From Mucilaginibacter sp. (GTDB lineage Bacteria > Bacteroidota > Bacteroidia > Sphingobacteriales > Sphingobacteriaceae), in NCBI GenBank assembly GCA_028288025.1, contig JAQBOM010000001.1, forward strand, positions 1-64,000: a stretch of 64,000 bases of DNA. The letters are read 5' to 3'. Within the stretch, counting starts at the first letter, position 1. The number at the start of each line of letters is the position of its first letter. This document shows, in pieces, positions 8,701 to 17,900 of this stretch. The position numbers and the translations under genes are program-made. The notes below the pieces were generated by a model. The model did no database searches and was not told where the DNA came from. It saw only the letters and a program-made list of their open reading frames with translations.

Positions 8701-10746
8701 GCGGCTAATGTTTACAGGGTCCAATAATGCCCCGGGTGCGAAGGGAAAATAACCGGTTAAAATATCGATATCGGCTATTCCGATCTTAAGAACCGTTGCT
8801 AATTTTTGTTTATCATCGTTTGTTAATGATGAAATGAGTGAAGTAAAACAATTCACGGAAACCGCAGGATCAAAAAATGTAATAATATCCGCCGGCAACA
8901 AACTATTCATAAACCGGTTTTTGTAATAGGCAGAGGGGTTAAATGCAGCTGTCACGAAATCATGGTAAGGATTATCATTGTACCATAACATCAAATCGGT
9001 AAAGGGAATAGTATTTGCCGCGCAAAAGGCCAGGCTTGAACTTAAATTCACAAGGAAATTTTCATCAATGGCTGGCCCGAAATTTTTGATGGCCAGGTCG
9101 AGCTCCCACACCGATAACCCGCATTTTCTTTTCAATCGCAGTAAGCGCAATAGCCGGTCGGCAATTGCGGGTGAAAAAGCACGCGAAAACTTATATTTAT
9201 CTATATCGCAATCGTCAACAGCTGGCGGCGTTATTGCAATGGTATTATTTATGTCGGATGATGAATTAGTGATATATGCTGATCCCAATAGTTCTGTTAA
9301 TTCATTGATCTGTAGTGAAGCACTTTTTAAGATCGGTCCAATACTGGCAGGGACGGCTGCAATTCCCCAATATTTCATCCAGAAATTTGGATCAGCAGTG
9401 TTGTCGCTGGTAATTAATGTGTGTTCGCCATCGTTCAGATTTAGCCAGGCCTTTGCCCATACTATGTTATTGTATTTATCTGCCGGTTTATCAAATGCTT
9501 TGATGAGATCGGGGTAAGGAACGCCAAGTTCATTGACATACCTCGCTGATTCGCTGTAAGCCGGGTCATATGGTAGAGCCCAGGGAAAAAACGCGGTATT
9601 TAACAAAGCCTCTGCAACCGGAAAACGGTTTCCAGGCATTGTCATCAAGTCGCTGGTATTTCCCGATGTTTGCAGCGAGGTATAGCTAGGGGTTGGGAGG
9701 AGGTTAACGGAAAGCAGCTCATTTACCAGGTCGATATAGGGCATTACCGTATTGGTGTTAGCACAATTCAGGAGGATAAAGGGCAAATCTGGCCGCCTTG
9801 ATGCCCCCGTCAATACATTATAAGCACTTATGCCTGTATCCCTGCACACCAGGTCGCTTTTTGCCCAATGAAGCAGGTCGGTGAAATAAGCCGCGGGGCT
9901 GTATACCGACTGGCAATCAGAACAGCTACAGGTATTAAAACTGCCGAACATTGCCTCCATGTCCGGTATTTGCATAGGAACGGTGCTTGCCGTACTACCA
10001 TATCTCATCGTTGCGGGGAGCTGTGCATCCCCGCTATCATAACGCATGTACTGAACAGAAAGATAATTTACAGTATCGTAAATAGTTTTAGCCCTGCAAA
10101 TAATAAAGTTTATCTCGTCATCAATAAGCGCATATTTTTTCATCTCCGTCCAGAAGTCATACTTTCCCATTGTATAAATGCGGTATGCGGATGTAATTCC
10201 GCTCAACATCAGCGCCTCCACCTGGTTCAGTTTATGGGCACCCTCCGTAAGCTTAATGCACCGCTGCAGCTCCTGCACCTTTTCCAAATCGGCCCTGGTA
10301 ACCTCATTATCTGCTTTCGGATCAGCAGTTACCCTGAACCAGGTATGCGCCGCCTGCGTGGTAACATTAAAGCCGGTATTTTTACCGAGTATTTTTACGA
10401 TATCATCTTTGGTGGCAATTTTCGTTGCCCCTATTTTCGACACAACGGCCGATGCAGGATATTGGTTTGTGAACCGGTATACAATATTGTGCGCGTAATC
10501 TTGTACCGGGTTCGCGCCGGTTGTATACTGACCGGGGTATTGCGTATCTCCCGGTATTGTTTTTATGAGTGTTGCCCAGTCATCTTCTGATTTAGCGGCT
10601 AAACTGGTAATATCCAACGCTTTTGAACTTTTTCTGAGTGCCGCCATGGTTACGGCCAGCATGGGGGCAAAGTTCTCCAGGTGATCATTAAGCGCTATTA
10701 TAGTATCCAGTTCGGATCGGCTATAATTCATTTGACTTGCGGACAT
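2758..10746 (-). CDS. Tc toxin A subunit (TcA-like, neuraminidase-like domain)
   Basis: A 2662-aa protein of the TcA family, the pore-forming and receptor-binding component of ABC toxin complexes. The VRP1-like N-terminal region includes CSCSDCQSVYSPAAYFTDLL (about residues 272-291). A long helical shell follows, then a neuraminidase-like middle part (FARTWNPPYTYYYRNRENN and following). The C-terminal TcB-binding and channel region carries the TcA hallmark RHCMNIDGQVQDIPLFQPP, PIDPALLVRA and a long coiled coil. Residues about 764-869 and 870-975 are a tandem duplication. No signal peptide is seen, as usual for Tc proteins. It is the last gene of a three-gene minus-strand set, 27 bp after the 334-aa gene. 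The target cell is unknown; insect or other eukaryotic hosts are typical for the family. Confidence 0.88.
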   Translation of the reverse strand: MSASQMNYSRSELDTIIALNDHLENFAPMLAVTMAALRKSSKALDITSLAAKSEDDWATLIKTIPGDTQYPGQYTTGANPVQDYAHNIVYRFTNQYPASAVVSKIGATKIATKDDIVKILGKNTGFNVTTQAAHTWFRVTADPKADNEVTRADLEKVQELQRCIKLTEGAHKLNQVEALMLSGITSAYRIYTMGKYDFWTEMKKYALIDDEINFIICRAKTIYDTVNYLSVQYMRYDSGDAQLPATMRYGSTASTVPMQIPDMEAMFGSFNTCSCSDCQSVYSPAAYFTDLLHWAKSDLVCRDTGISAYNVLTGASRRPDLPFILLNCANTNTVMPYIDLVNELLSVNLLPTPSYTSLQTSGNTSDLMTMPGNRFPVAEALLNTAFFPWALPYDPAYSESARYVNELGVPYPDLIKAFDKPADKYNNIVWAKAWLNLNDGEHTLITSDNTADPNFWMKYWGIAAVPASIGPILKSASLQINELTELLGSAYITNSSSDINNTIAITPPAVDDCDIDKYKFSRAFSPAIADRLLRLLRLKRKCGLSVWELDLAIKNFGPAIDENFLVNLSSSLAFCAANTIPFTDLMLWYNDNPYHDFVTAAFNPSAYYKNRFMNSLLPADIITFFDPAVSVNCFTSLISSLTNDDKQKLATVLKIGIADIDILTGYFPFAPGALLDPVNISRYDRYVTFSKVIGIDLAEMVVLFSLIPDPLSASVVSAAGIWSFINIWDDYKKLNKKPSDFKDIILGTGYYELNNNGQAANADFSVESKALWEEVKDAINTTRTSFPGGYLVTNQPDPLMNPVAPQLEDIVYQQLANKFDIDVAAVKVIIEFYSTSWVTAFISDTSSWVWDAATEDNFTNVYLLLKRISIESNALWGKVKDAIDTTRASFPHGYIVVNLVADQPDLAIFPNAPHLENIVYQQLANKFDIDVAAAKAIIEFYSISWVTSFIKDTSAWDAVTQGDFTKVYLLLKRISILSQVCGLDADGLQAGISIATTTNLVYPIANAFYWLTYDFAIHDLNYFISIKKATAQAAQFGIDQLQYFSNISALRVHTGDFSDTDIQPVANALYALTGANTQLKTISAFEFENTYYRAQSITYDHKNLVAVMETSMSIFDATQTIGADVHTVWGWVWLDWPVSGTNQRAFIVSNKDDLRRILKSRYNTGDAWSNFIVPIQNSFRNSLRDALVAWYIGKKGFKDSNDIYDHFLLDTEMMPCMKTSRIVLAISSVQLLIERALMGLEPQICIEENYKNEWKWRKNYRVWEADRKIFLYPESWTVPSLRSNMSPFFKDAEDTLLQDDITAANCEKAFSGYLTALHDTSRLDIRGTYIDEKPDSHVLHVFARTWNPPYTYYYRNRENNIWSPWEKLEVDIDGDHIIPIVFNRRLYLIWPLFIEKEHRTIKRVIDNVEQNAPYYEIKLCYSKLEFGKWSVKKILDGTMYAGQYCGPGVFNNLERKLGKGSPISGESDRVYLVLDNPVYRDYSYVDLDKKSFFFWGEMDNASGDLTIHCRRDFDPDWETRHWSYTELAYEDGFKISACDERVEIIPPGVVNADLYSTRFLARPYSTLPDAMQLKQGIDRIDLESPVDGLFLTKVRARFPDKIQLFGKTNPQYTLTYPHQYKDAMWDSPFFFSDKRHTYFLERKKNKKCVCTELVPPPIIGAKSNDRGKGGKVTNCSYSYTISGKYTVIPFEHNYICTMLAEFNRYGIIGLLNSQNPNIRRQQVVDNYFPGQYSPVSTYINLPYPANQYDFAIGGAYSSYNWEVFFHMVSVIARQLRDNSKFEDAINWLQFVFDPTNREGTLGIQRVWKIKPFMTDVTNGSIQHMMLLLSSGGLTPDEETKRDEFIAEIEVWRKNPFDPHIIAKSRPRAYMLWTVLEYIGTLTDWGDSLFRQDTMESINEATNLYILAAKLLGDRPKKISKADNNTAVSFNQIGSGLDAFSNTAINMENQMTGATFSANCTCDDDPYHHSSGFSLPNLLFCIPDNPNLLTYWDKIADRLFKIRHCMNIDGQVQDIPLFQPPIDPALLVRAATLGLDIADVLADLAAPSPHYRFSYLLQKATDFCNEVKSLGGQVLAALEKKDAEELSIIRQLHEQNILAASRSKKKMQIDEAKQTLASLEHGKNLIQIRLSDYQNRAYVSSREQQTIDFTHVSEDFMYVEQGANLLSGILNMFPDPYVGFPSNFVKLPGGDKISYASKLIGEASGIIGSIYRNKASMSATYAGYDRRQEDWNLQIKTATEELNQIDVQILGAEIRIAIAEKELDNQDMQIEQSQEIYDWVRSKFTNHDLYSWMSGQLMALHHKAFGLAYDMAKLAQNAFKKEISGDDPQIIQFGNWDSGKKGLLAGDRLSMQLKELESTYMNLNTRDFELTKTISVKLLDPLALVQLIKGGNCSLELPEWLFNLEYADMKLYAMRIKSIAVSLPCITGPQTSTNVKLKMLKSWIGWQHTPSFIDLDFTNSPPINEEIITSSALNDPAVFEMNLRDERYMPFENRGVVSQWEISLPNQHEFDYSTISDLVLHIRYVAKRAAPVSPTPPAPVHPNMTLLYTHQFMSLRHDFPMEWRRIISNPIPSTGALGQLTAANPAFLPSLTTEYIPYKMRLAGVTIGKIDYPDFKLYYLYKNNDDESLVEEVTTQQIVISNDSKIFIAGNRVEDIWILYKYI
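7820..8455 (-). repeat. In-frame tandem duplication inside the TcA gene
   Basis: Two adjacent 318-bp units, 7820-8137 and 8138-8455, remain very similar in DNA, for example ATGGATATCCGTTTCAGCAG at the start of both and long shared runs around GTTGCTGGTAAACAATAT. Each encodes about 106 residues including ALW-x-VKDAI and YQQLANKFDIDVAA. The frame is kept. The high nucleotide identity suggests a recent duplication. Confidence 0.85.
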
Positions 10747-10773
10747 ATTATTGTGATTTAGGTATGGTTAGTA

Positions 10774-11778
10774 TTAATTTGAATTACTTGTTGCCATGCT
10801 GTTCAGGCTATCTTCATTTCCCAAAAAGCCGCTAAGGCTGCCGGCCTCAATGGCACTGTCTAACAGGGTGCTTTTTGTTGCCATATCTACAGCGGTGAGG
10901 TAAATGAGTTTGGCATCATAAAAATAATTATCGTCGTTGCTGTTAAATAAAATACAGTTTCGTAACGCGATAAGGCCGTCAATTACGGCAAGTTCATTGC
11001 TTACCGGGTTTATGGTATTATCATTCACGGCACCTTGTATTTTTTGCATCAATTGGGCTGAAGATATGGTGAGCGCTTGCTGTAATTCAAGGCTGTTATC
11101 ACCCCTGAGTAAGGCAAAGAGAATAGGCGCTACGCTATCCGGATTAGAAAGAAGGGTGAGACCGGCTATCGCTTTTTCCAGGTACGCGCTATCCGCGCTT
11201 TTTTGTTTGATGGCAGCTTGCATTTTTTGGGAACAACTGCTCCTATTTGTTTGCAGGTCAGTAAGCAATCGGTCTGTATTTACCAGGCGGGCTAACGTTT
11301 GTTTACCCACACCGGCAATGCATTGCAGCTGTTCCAGTTGTTTATGATTTAGGGTACTGAGCTTGTTCCTGCCCAGTTGCGGCGTTACCAGCGCACTGGC
11401 CCAGGTGTATAACGGCCCGCTAAATTTGGCAGGATCATATTTAAACTCAATATAAACATACCCGTTTTGAGGGCAGTGCGGCCCGGTTTCATCTGCAGGT
11501 TTTTCTTCACCGGCCTTGCCCGCTGTGTTAAGGTACAAACGCGCCATCAACGTAGTGCCCGCTGCTACAGCCAACTCACCGTTAAACAAACCGTTGCCAT
11601 CCGGAACAAGGCTCAACAGTAATACCTCTGTACTTAACGTAACCTGGTATATGTTAACCGTTAAGTTTTGCATGTTTACCGGGGGATATTCTCCCGCGCT
11701 ATTAATATGCACAATGCCGGTTACCTGCGTTTTAGCAGGGATAGCGATTGTTGGTTTGGGTTGTGGTGTTTGGGCCAT
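10774..11778 (-). CDS. Tc-locus protein, possibly homologous to TcA N-terminal region
   Basis: 334 aa, no signal peptide or membrane segment. The first 130 residues look like a beta-sandwich (QVTGIVHINSAGEYPP, LTVNIYQVTLSTEVLLLSL). The rest is helical and includes LNHKQLEQLQCIAGVGKQTL and VAPILFALLRGDNSLELQQA. The second part resembles the stretch found near the N-terminus of many single-chain neuraminidase-like TcA proteins, where a carboxypeptidase-like domain is followed by helical repeats and an 'xxALLR.G' turn. I infer that it supplies a detached N-terminal TcA module. It starts 167 bp after the TcB-TcC stop, beyond a strong hairpin, and ends 27 bp before TcA. An accessory or chaperone role is an alternative. 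Confidence 0.5.
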   Translation of the reverse strand: MAQTPQPKPTIAIPAKTQVTGIVHINSAGEYPPVNMQNLTVNIYQVTLSTEVLLLSLVPDGNGLFNGELAVAAGTTLMARLYLNTAGKAGEEKPADETGPHCPQNGYVYIEFKYDPAKFSGPLYTWASALVTPQLGRNKLSTLNHKQLEQLQCIAGVGKQTLARLVNTDRLLTDLQTNRSSCSQKMQAAIKQKSADSAYLEKAIAGLTLLSNPDSVAPILFALLRGDNSLELQQALTISSAQLMQKIQGAVNDNTINPVSNELAVIDGLIALRNCILFNSNDDNYFYDAKLIYLTAVDMATKSTLLDSAIEAGSLSGFLGNEDSLNSMATSNSN

Positions 11779-11893
11779 AATGGGTTGTTAAAATCAGGGG
11801 CTAAAATTCTGTTAATTCAAGCTTTTTTCTATTTGCAATTCAATAAAAATCTTTACTGTTATTGTTTCCATGTTTGTTGTTTTATTATATTAA

Positions 11894-11937
11894 TTGATTT
11901 TCGCAGAGTCCCTTGCAGGAGACTCTGCGAAAATCAA
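11894..11937 (-). terminator. Perfect 17-bp hairpin between the TcB-TcC gene and the TcA genes
   Basis: TTGATTTTCGCAGAGTC (11894-11910) is the exact complement of 11921-11937, with a 10-base loop that can pair further (CCT/AGG). It starts 9 bases after the TcB-TcC stop codon on the minus strand. The 3' flank on that strand is AATTAATATAATAAAAC, AT-rich but without a clean U-tract. It could be a partial terminator, an mRNA-stabilising 3' end, or a processing site between the first and later genes. Confidence 0.6.
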
Positions 11938-11945
11938 ATTTCTCT

Positions 11946-14900
11946 TTAAAATTTCGCCCTAATTTTACGATGATGATCGTGATGATGAAGTCGATTGTGA
12001 TTAAAATGATCCTCATGCCTTCCTCTTGTTGGATGTTTACCTTTTTTTTGGGCAAGTATCCATTTCTCTTCCTGTCTTAACGCTGGTTTATGGTACATGT
12101 CACCAGATGTGTCAAAGTAAGGAGCTGCTTTTTGTCTTCGATGATCCTTGGAATTGTAGTAATTATCAACGAAATACTGATTTTGAGGTAAATTAAATTT
12201 AGGGTTTGCTACATCTTTCCCGTTAGACATAACCGATCCATTATCCCACCCAAATCCAGCCGCCATTCTATAGCGGCTTCGATATGAGAGCCTTTTATTT
12301 CTGTTAAGAATGAACTTATTTATTTCGGAAAGAGCTACGTTTTCAGCATGCACTGCTTTTGCTTCATTATAAGTAAGACCTGAAGCATCATTCGGATTTT
12401 TGGGGTTGTTTCTGGGGATGGCGTACCTTATACCCTGATCAGCATCATATTGATGCGACCTTTCATGAGCCAATGATTCCAGACTTTGAAAAAAAGGTCT
12501 ATTACTGTTTAATATTGTGGCGTTCCCTCCAATAGGTGCGCTGAAATTAACTGTTGTAACAGTAGATTGTCTCTTTCCGTTAACCCAACTCCCTCCTATT
12601 GGTGCAACATAATACGGTCCTCCTGACAGATCAGCATTTGTAAAACCCGCGATTGGTGTATTATCACCCCATTTCCTATAATAATGATCGAGTGAAGATC
12701 TTCTTGCTGACCTATAAAGATCTCTAGCTGCTGGCGATAATGTATTTAAAATCATATTTCTAGTCCACATTTGAGCCCGCTGGAAGAAATTTCCAACATA
12801 ATGAATTTTATGGCCGGATAGGTCTGAAAATAAAATTGGATTATTTTTTACATACCCATACACATTCACCCCATCTCCCATTCCTATCGGGTCCGCACTC
12901 AACCACCTTCCCAGCCACGGCAGGTAGTAGCGTGCTGAATGGTACTCCAATCCAGTTTCCACATCCCGCTCCATACCTGTATAGCGATATCGCTTTGCTG
13001 CAGCTTTTATGGTAGCATTGTTAGCCTGGTAAGCGGTAGTACCAAAAGGGTGATATTCTTCGTAGCTTATTACCTGTGCAGTGTCATCTAACTCCAAAGC
13101 TGCGGAGCCAAGGTAGTTGTGCAGTTGGTAACGTGTTAACCTTGTGTTAATTGCATCTGATGGCAGAGGGTTGGGATCAGCATTCTTTTTTACGGTTTCT
13201 ACCATTACAAAACGGTGGCCTTCGTCTAACAAACTCAATGATGTCCGTTCAAAGTTTATTGCATTGGCAACATCATTATCATAATCCCTGTAGGTTTCGT
13301 AACCGGAGATATAAATGCGCTCATTTTTTTTGGTTGTGTTTATTGAAGTAGAGTAATTCTCTGTTATTTTACGGATGCGTTGCCCTTGTTCGTCGTATTG
13401 GTAGTAAGTGGTTTCGGGAGTGCCGATTCCATTGGTTACACTTTGGCGTATGGTTTTAACCAGCTCTTCTTTAAAATTCCAGCCCATAGCATCCAGGTGC
13501 GGCATTTCGGTTATAAAGCCATGCTGAGGGTGGTGCGGGTATGTGTAAGCAGGCTGAGAACCTACCACTGTATTTATTAAGTGGTTGCTGGTATTTTCAT
13601 AGTTATATTGCCTCGTCCAGTAGTTATTGACCGCCAGGTGCTGCATCTGCATTATATTGCCAACCTCATCATACTGGTAGGCCTGGCTGTAATTACGCAC
13701 AGCCAACGGGTCGTTGGGGTTCACTTGCTGCATAAATGACGCGTCATTCCAGTTGTCTTTGGTGGCGGTACCCGTGCCGGCGGGATTTTCGCGGCCGCTT
13801 GCTTTTACTAACCGGTAAAGCGCGTCGTAGGTGTATTCACTAACCGGCTCCACCTGCATATTGTTAAAAAAGGAAGTGTCATTCGCCTGGTCTTCTATCC
13901 GTGTAATATTTCCAACGGGGTCATAAGTGTAGAATAAATTCTGAAGTGCCCCGGTATTTATATTACTCTTCAAATGTGTAAGCCGGAATGTTTGTGTATC
14001 GTATTCATAAGTTGTTTTTACGCCGTTACCATATTTAATAAAATGGCGTTGCCCTTTTTCATTGTAGTCAATGTTTATGATGTATTCCTTATCTCCATCG
14101 TATGTATTGGTTGCCGGACTAAAATGATTTACTTTTTCTCCATCCAATAAACCTGCTTCATTATAGGCAGGTGTAATGATGCTTCCATCGGGCGCAGTTT
14201 GTTTGGTTATTCTACCAAGGGCATCGGTTTCGGTTGTAAAAGTAAATTCATCAGCTTCCAGGCCGGCTAACAGGTTCGGATCTGTCCAGTTTGCATTTGT
14301 CCAGTTAGCAACTGCCTTATAGCCGCTAAAAAGTTTGCGGGAGGTAAATATTGGCTGACCCTTAAAATCATATTTCGGTGTTAATACAGCGCCGCCCGTA
14401 TCAAAATGTTGAATGGGCTTGCCAATGATATTTAATGCCTGAATTGCAACTTCATTGGTTCTGCCGGGTAACAAAAGGTCTTCACCATAAATAACCCGCT
14501 CAAAAACATTATTTAAAAGAAGATCCCCGTCGCCACCTATAACTACACTGTGGGTTGGCCTGTGCAGTATATCATATTCATATCGAAACTCATGATCGCG
14601 TTCATCCCAGGTACGGAGGGGCTTACCAAGAATATTATGAAGCAGCCATCTTTGCCCTGCATCCATACTGTTTTGATATACAAGGTTACCCAGCATATCA
14701 TACTTGTATTGCATAACAGCATTGCCTAAGTTACGATTCTCCGGCAGCTCCCGCGCGTCTGTTACTTTACGGAGATTGCCTTCAACATCGAGTTCGATTT
14801 TGGTTTTGTATAAAATATCAAAACCATTTACATCTTTACCATTGTTCTCGATCTGCAAAACCGGCCTGCCCAAAGTATCGAAGTGCAGTTGTGAAGGTGT

Positions 14901-17900
14901 ATTATAATGCGCTGCCGCCTTTTCCGCTGCTGTTATTTCCGGGTCGCCTGCTGTCAACGCCATTCTTTTTGTATACCAGTCACTATCTTTTACGGTGTCA
15001 TTAGCATCGTAAACAACCTGCTTCCACGAATCAAATTCAACTTTTGAAAATGTACCATCAGGCATTTCGGTTTTTACAAGGCGCCCCATCGCATCATAAT
15101 ACATGATGGGTGTAACACCTGTTTCTACCAATTCTTTAAAATCCTCATAGGCTGGCGTTACCGAAAAATAAGGCTCGTATTGTTTTACAGGGTTGCCTTT
15201 ATTGTTGAGTATCGTCCTGCCATTGCCTATCCAGCGAAGAAATGGTGACGTATCAGTTTCCATTATGGTTATCGCATTGTTTACACCAACCGATACCTGC
15301 TTGGCTTTTCCCGGCTCTGCTTGCACCTTTTTCATCACCACCTTATCCAATCCATTGGAATATTCAAAACTCAACTGAATAGGTGAATCGGGTATAACGG
15401 CAAAATGTTCTTCGCGCACGATAGAGGCCACTACAGCTGGCCTGCCGGTATTTTTGTATACATCAAAATCATAAACAAAACGTGCAGTGGCATGTTGTAA
15501 AAGATCTTTCCCGGTAGCAGTTAACAGAACAGAATCGGGGGCGGTAAAAAAAGAATTGACCATTGCCGTTTCTGCCGCTTCTGTAAATTCTGTTAAACCG
15601 GTAAGATCATCTGCTTCATTCCCTTTTCCAAATACTGCCATTGCCTTTACCAAACCCAATTCATCGGAAATTGCTTCAGAGAGATTGTTGTTCATATCTC
15701 TCATTCGTTGAGGCGAAAGCGTGCGGAAGTTGAATAAATCCACACCGGACTTATTGCCCATGGCATCTTCTGTTTCTTCAACAAAAAGAAAATAGTTTCC
15801 ATACTTAACTTTTGTAATAGAACTATACGGGTCGGTATAAGATATGGGTAAATAAAAACGGTCCTGTGCCTCTGCAAGGGGATCAGCAAGGGGATCATTA
15901 ACGTCAATAAAATTAACAGTACCGGAGGGAATCCACCATTTTGTATCGTTATCAGTTGCAATAAATTTTCCTTCACCCATTAAATTTACAAGTTCACTAT
16001 CTGTCTTTTTCAAACTGTAAATTTCATTCAGCAGGTCTTTTGTATAAGCCAATTGGTAACTTTCGAAAGGAAGGGCAAGCGATTCCAGTTGATGCAAAGG
16101 CAAAGCCAGGTTGAGGTCATTGTCATAATAAGTAGTCCGGATATGCTCGATCAAACGCTTTTGTTTGGCACCAGATGTGGGAGCCAGGTCATGATATTGA
16201 ATATCAGTTGCATCATTAAGAATGGTTTCAAAATCAGCTATAGTGTACCTGTTCGCACCCGTTGGCGACACCCCTTGTAATTCGAAGGTTTTTACTTCCG
16301 AAGGCAGGCGTAAACGATAAGTATTTACGCCAGGTACATCATTCGTGTCATTTTTGAAAATGTCATTCGTAAATTGATGCTGCGTATAAAGGATGATGGT
16401 TTTGCGTTGCGCTTCATCCGTTGCAGAAGGAAAGACATCCGGAAGAAAGGCGGCAATTTCTGCACCGAGCATGACTGAATCCCTTGGATAAACCACTGCT
16501 ACCGACTCCAGTACATTTCCGTATTCATCCAATTTGATATTCAGATTGTGGGCAATGCGTGGGTCAGCAATATTTCTTTCATAACTATAAGTTATGGCTT
16601 CACTTTCTTTGACAACAAAAATTGCATGTTTGTTCTTCCCTTTCGGTTGCAAAAGCTCGATCACACAATTGTGTGTTGCAACAGAATAAGGTGTAAGCTG
16701 TTTTTCAATTTCACCGGGTGTTGCCCCGATAAAAGGTGCGTCGTGCGCAAATACCTCCGAACGCAGGGGCATGCCCTTACATGCCCGCAAAGCTTCACGC
16801 CATTCCTGGGCGCTAAGATGATCAATGATTGTATTTGGAATTCCAGGAGCCGCAACAATATGCGCATCGGGTAAAGGAACTTCGTGGTGACCTACTGGAA
16901 ATCCCTGCCTGATCATTTCTTCATACCAATATTCATGGGCAAACTGATTGAGAATTTTTTCTTTTCTTAAAAAAGCGCCCGTATGAACCCATGATTTTGA
17001 AACCACCGGTTCCTGGTGCAAGGAAGCATCTGCAATATTTGAAGCATCAGCTTCTACCCAATGTTCAAAATGTTCAGAATCGGTTTGTTCCACCATACCA
17101 AATCCCCTGAATTCTCTTTCAGGATGGTCATAATAACCGTGGTGGTATTTATAAGAACTTACAAAACGCCACCCGGAAATTTTATCTACGGTTACAGTTT
17201 TTGAAATACAATGAACCGGGAAATGCAGCTTTGTGACCCATGGTTTACCTGCTAATTTATCTTCAATATAAAATTTAGTGGAAGGGGTATATTCCATCGA
17301 AACTTCCTTCCCTAAATTATTTTTATAAGAAACCATTATATGCGGTTTCTTGCTATTCATCAGGTCAATATATCGCAACGGCGAGTAACCGTCTTTTGCT
17401 AAACTGCTTGACCATACAATGCAGGCAACTCCATTACCCAATAAATCTGTCGCTGTAATTTTTGCCTGGTTGTGTACATCAGGAAACGCATCAATTTCAA
17501 AGGGGGTTGTATTAAATCTATTCCCGCTCAGATTCATCCAGCAGGTGAATTTGTTTTTGCCGAGGTAAATAATATCAGGCGTTCCTGAACCATCAATATC
17601 TGCCAATCTTAAAAATGCCGAATTAAATGAATCGGGAAAATCAAATAGCGGGGCATTATCCATCGCCACTTTAGCGCCAAATTTCCCATATCCCAGGTTA
17701 GGCCAGTAGCATACTTCACCATTACGAATGCGCGCAATATCGGTCATACCATCGCCAGACATATCTGCAAGAAAAATAGTTTGCTTCGGGTCTGAGAAAA
17801 CAATGTGCGGCCCTGCTTCTTCATCATACGGCTTTAGGGTCCTGTGTGCCTGCGAAAAACCATTCCTGCCTTCCGATTGGTACCAGGTGAAAATATTATC

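Noticed and set aside
9868..10590. Long plus-strand open frame opposite the TcA gene
   Set aside because: It is antisense to a well-supported TcA coding sequence and has no domain of its own.
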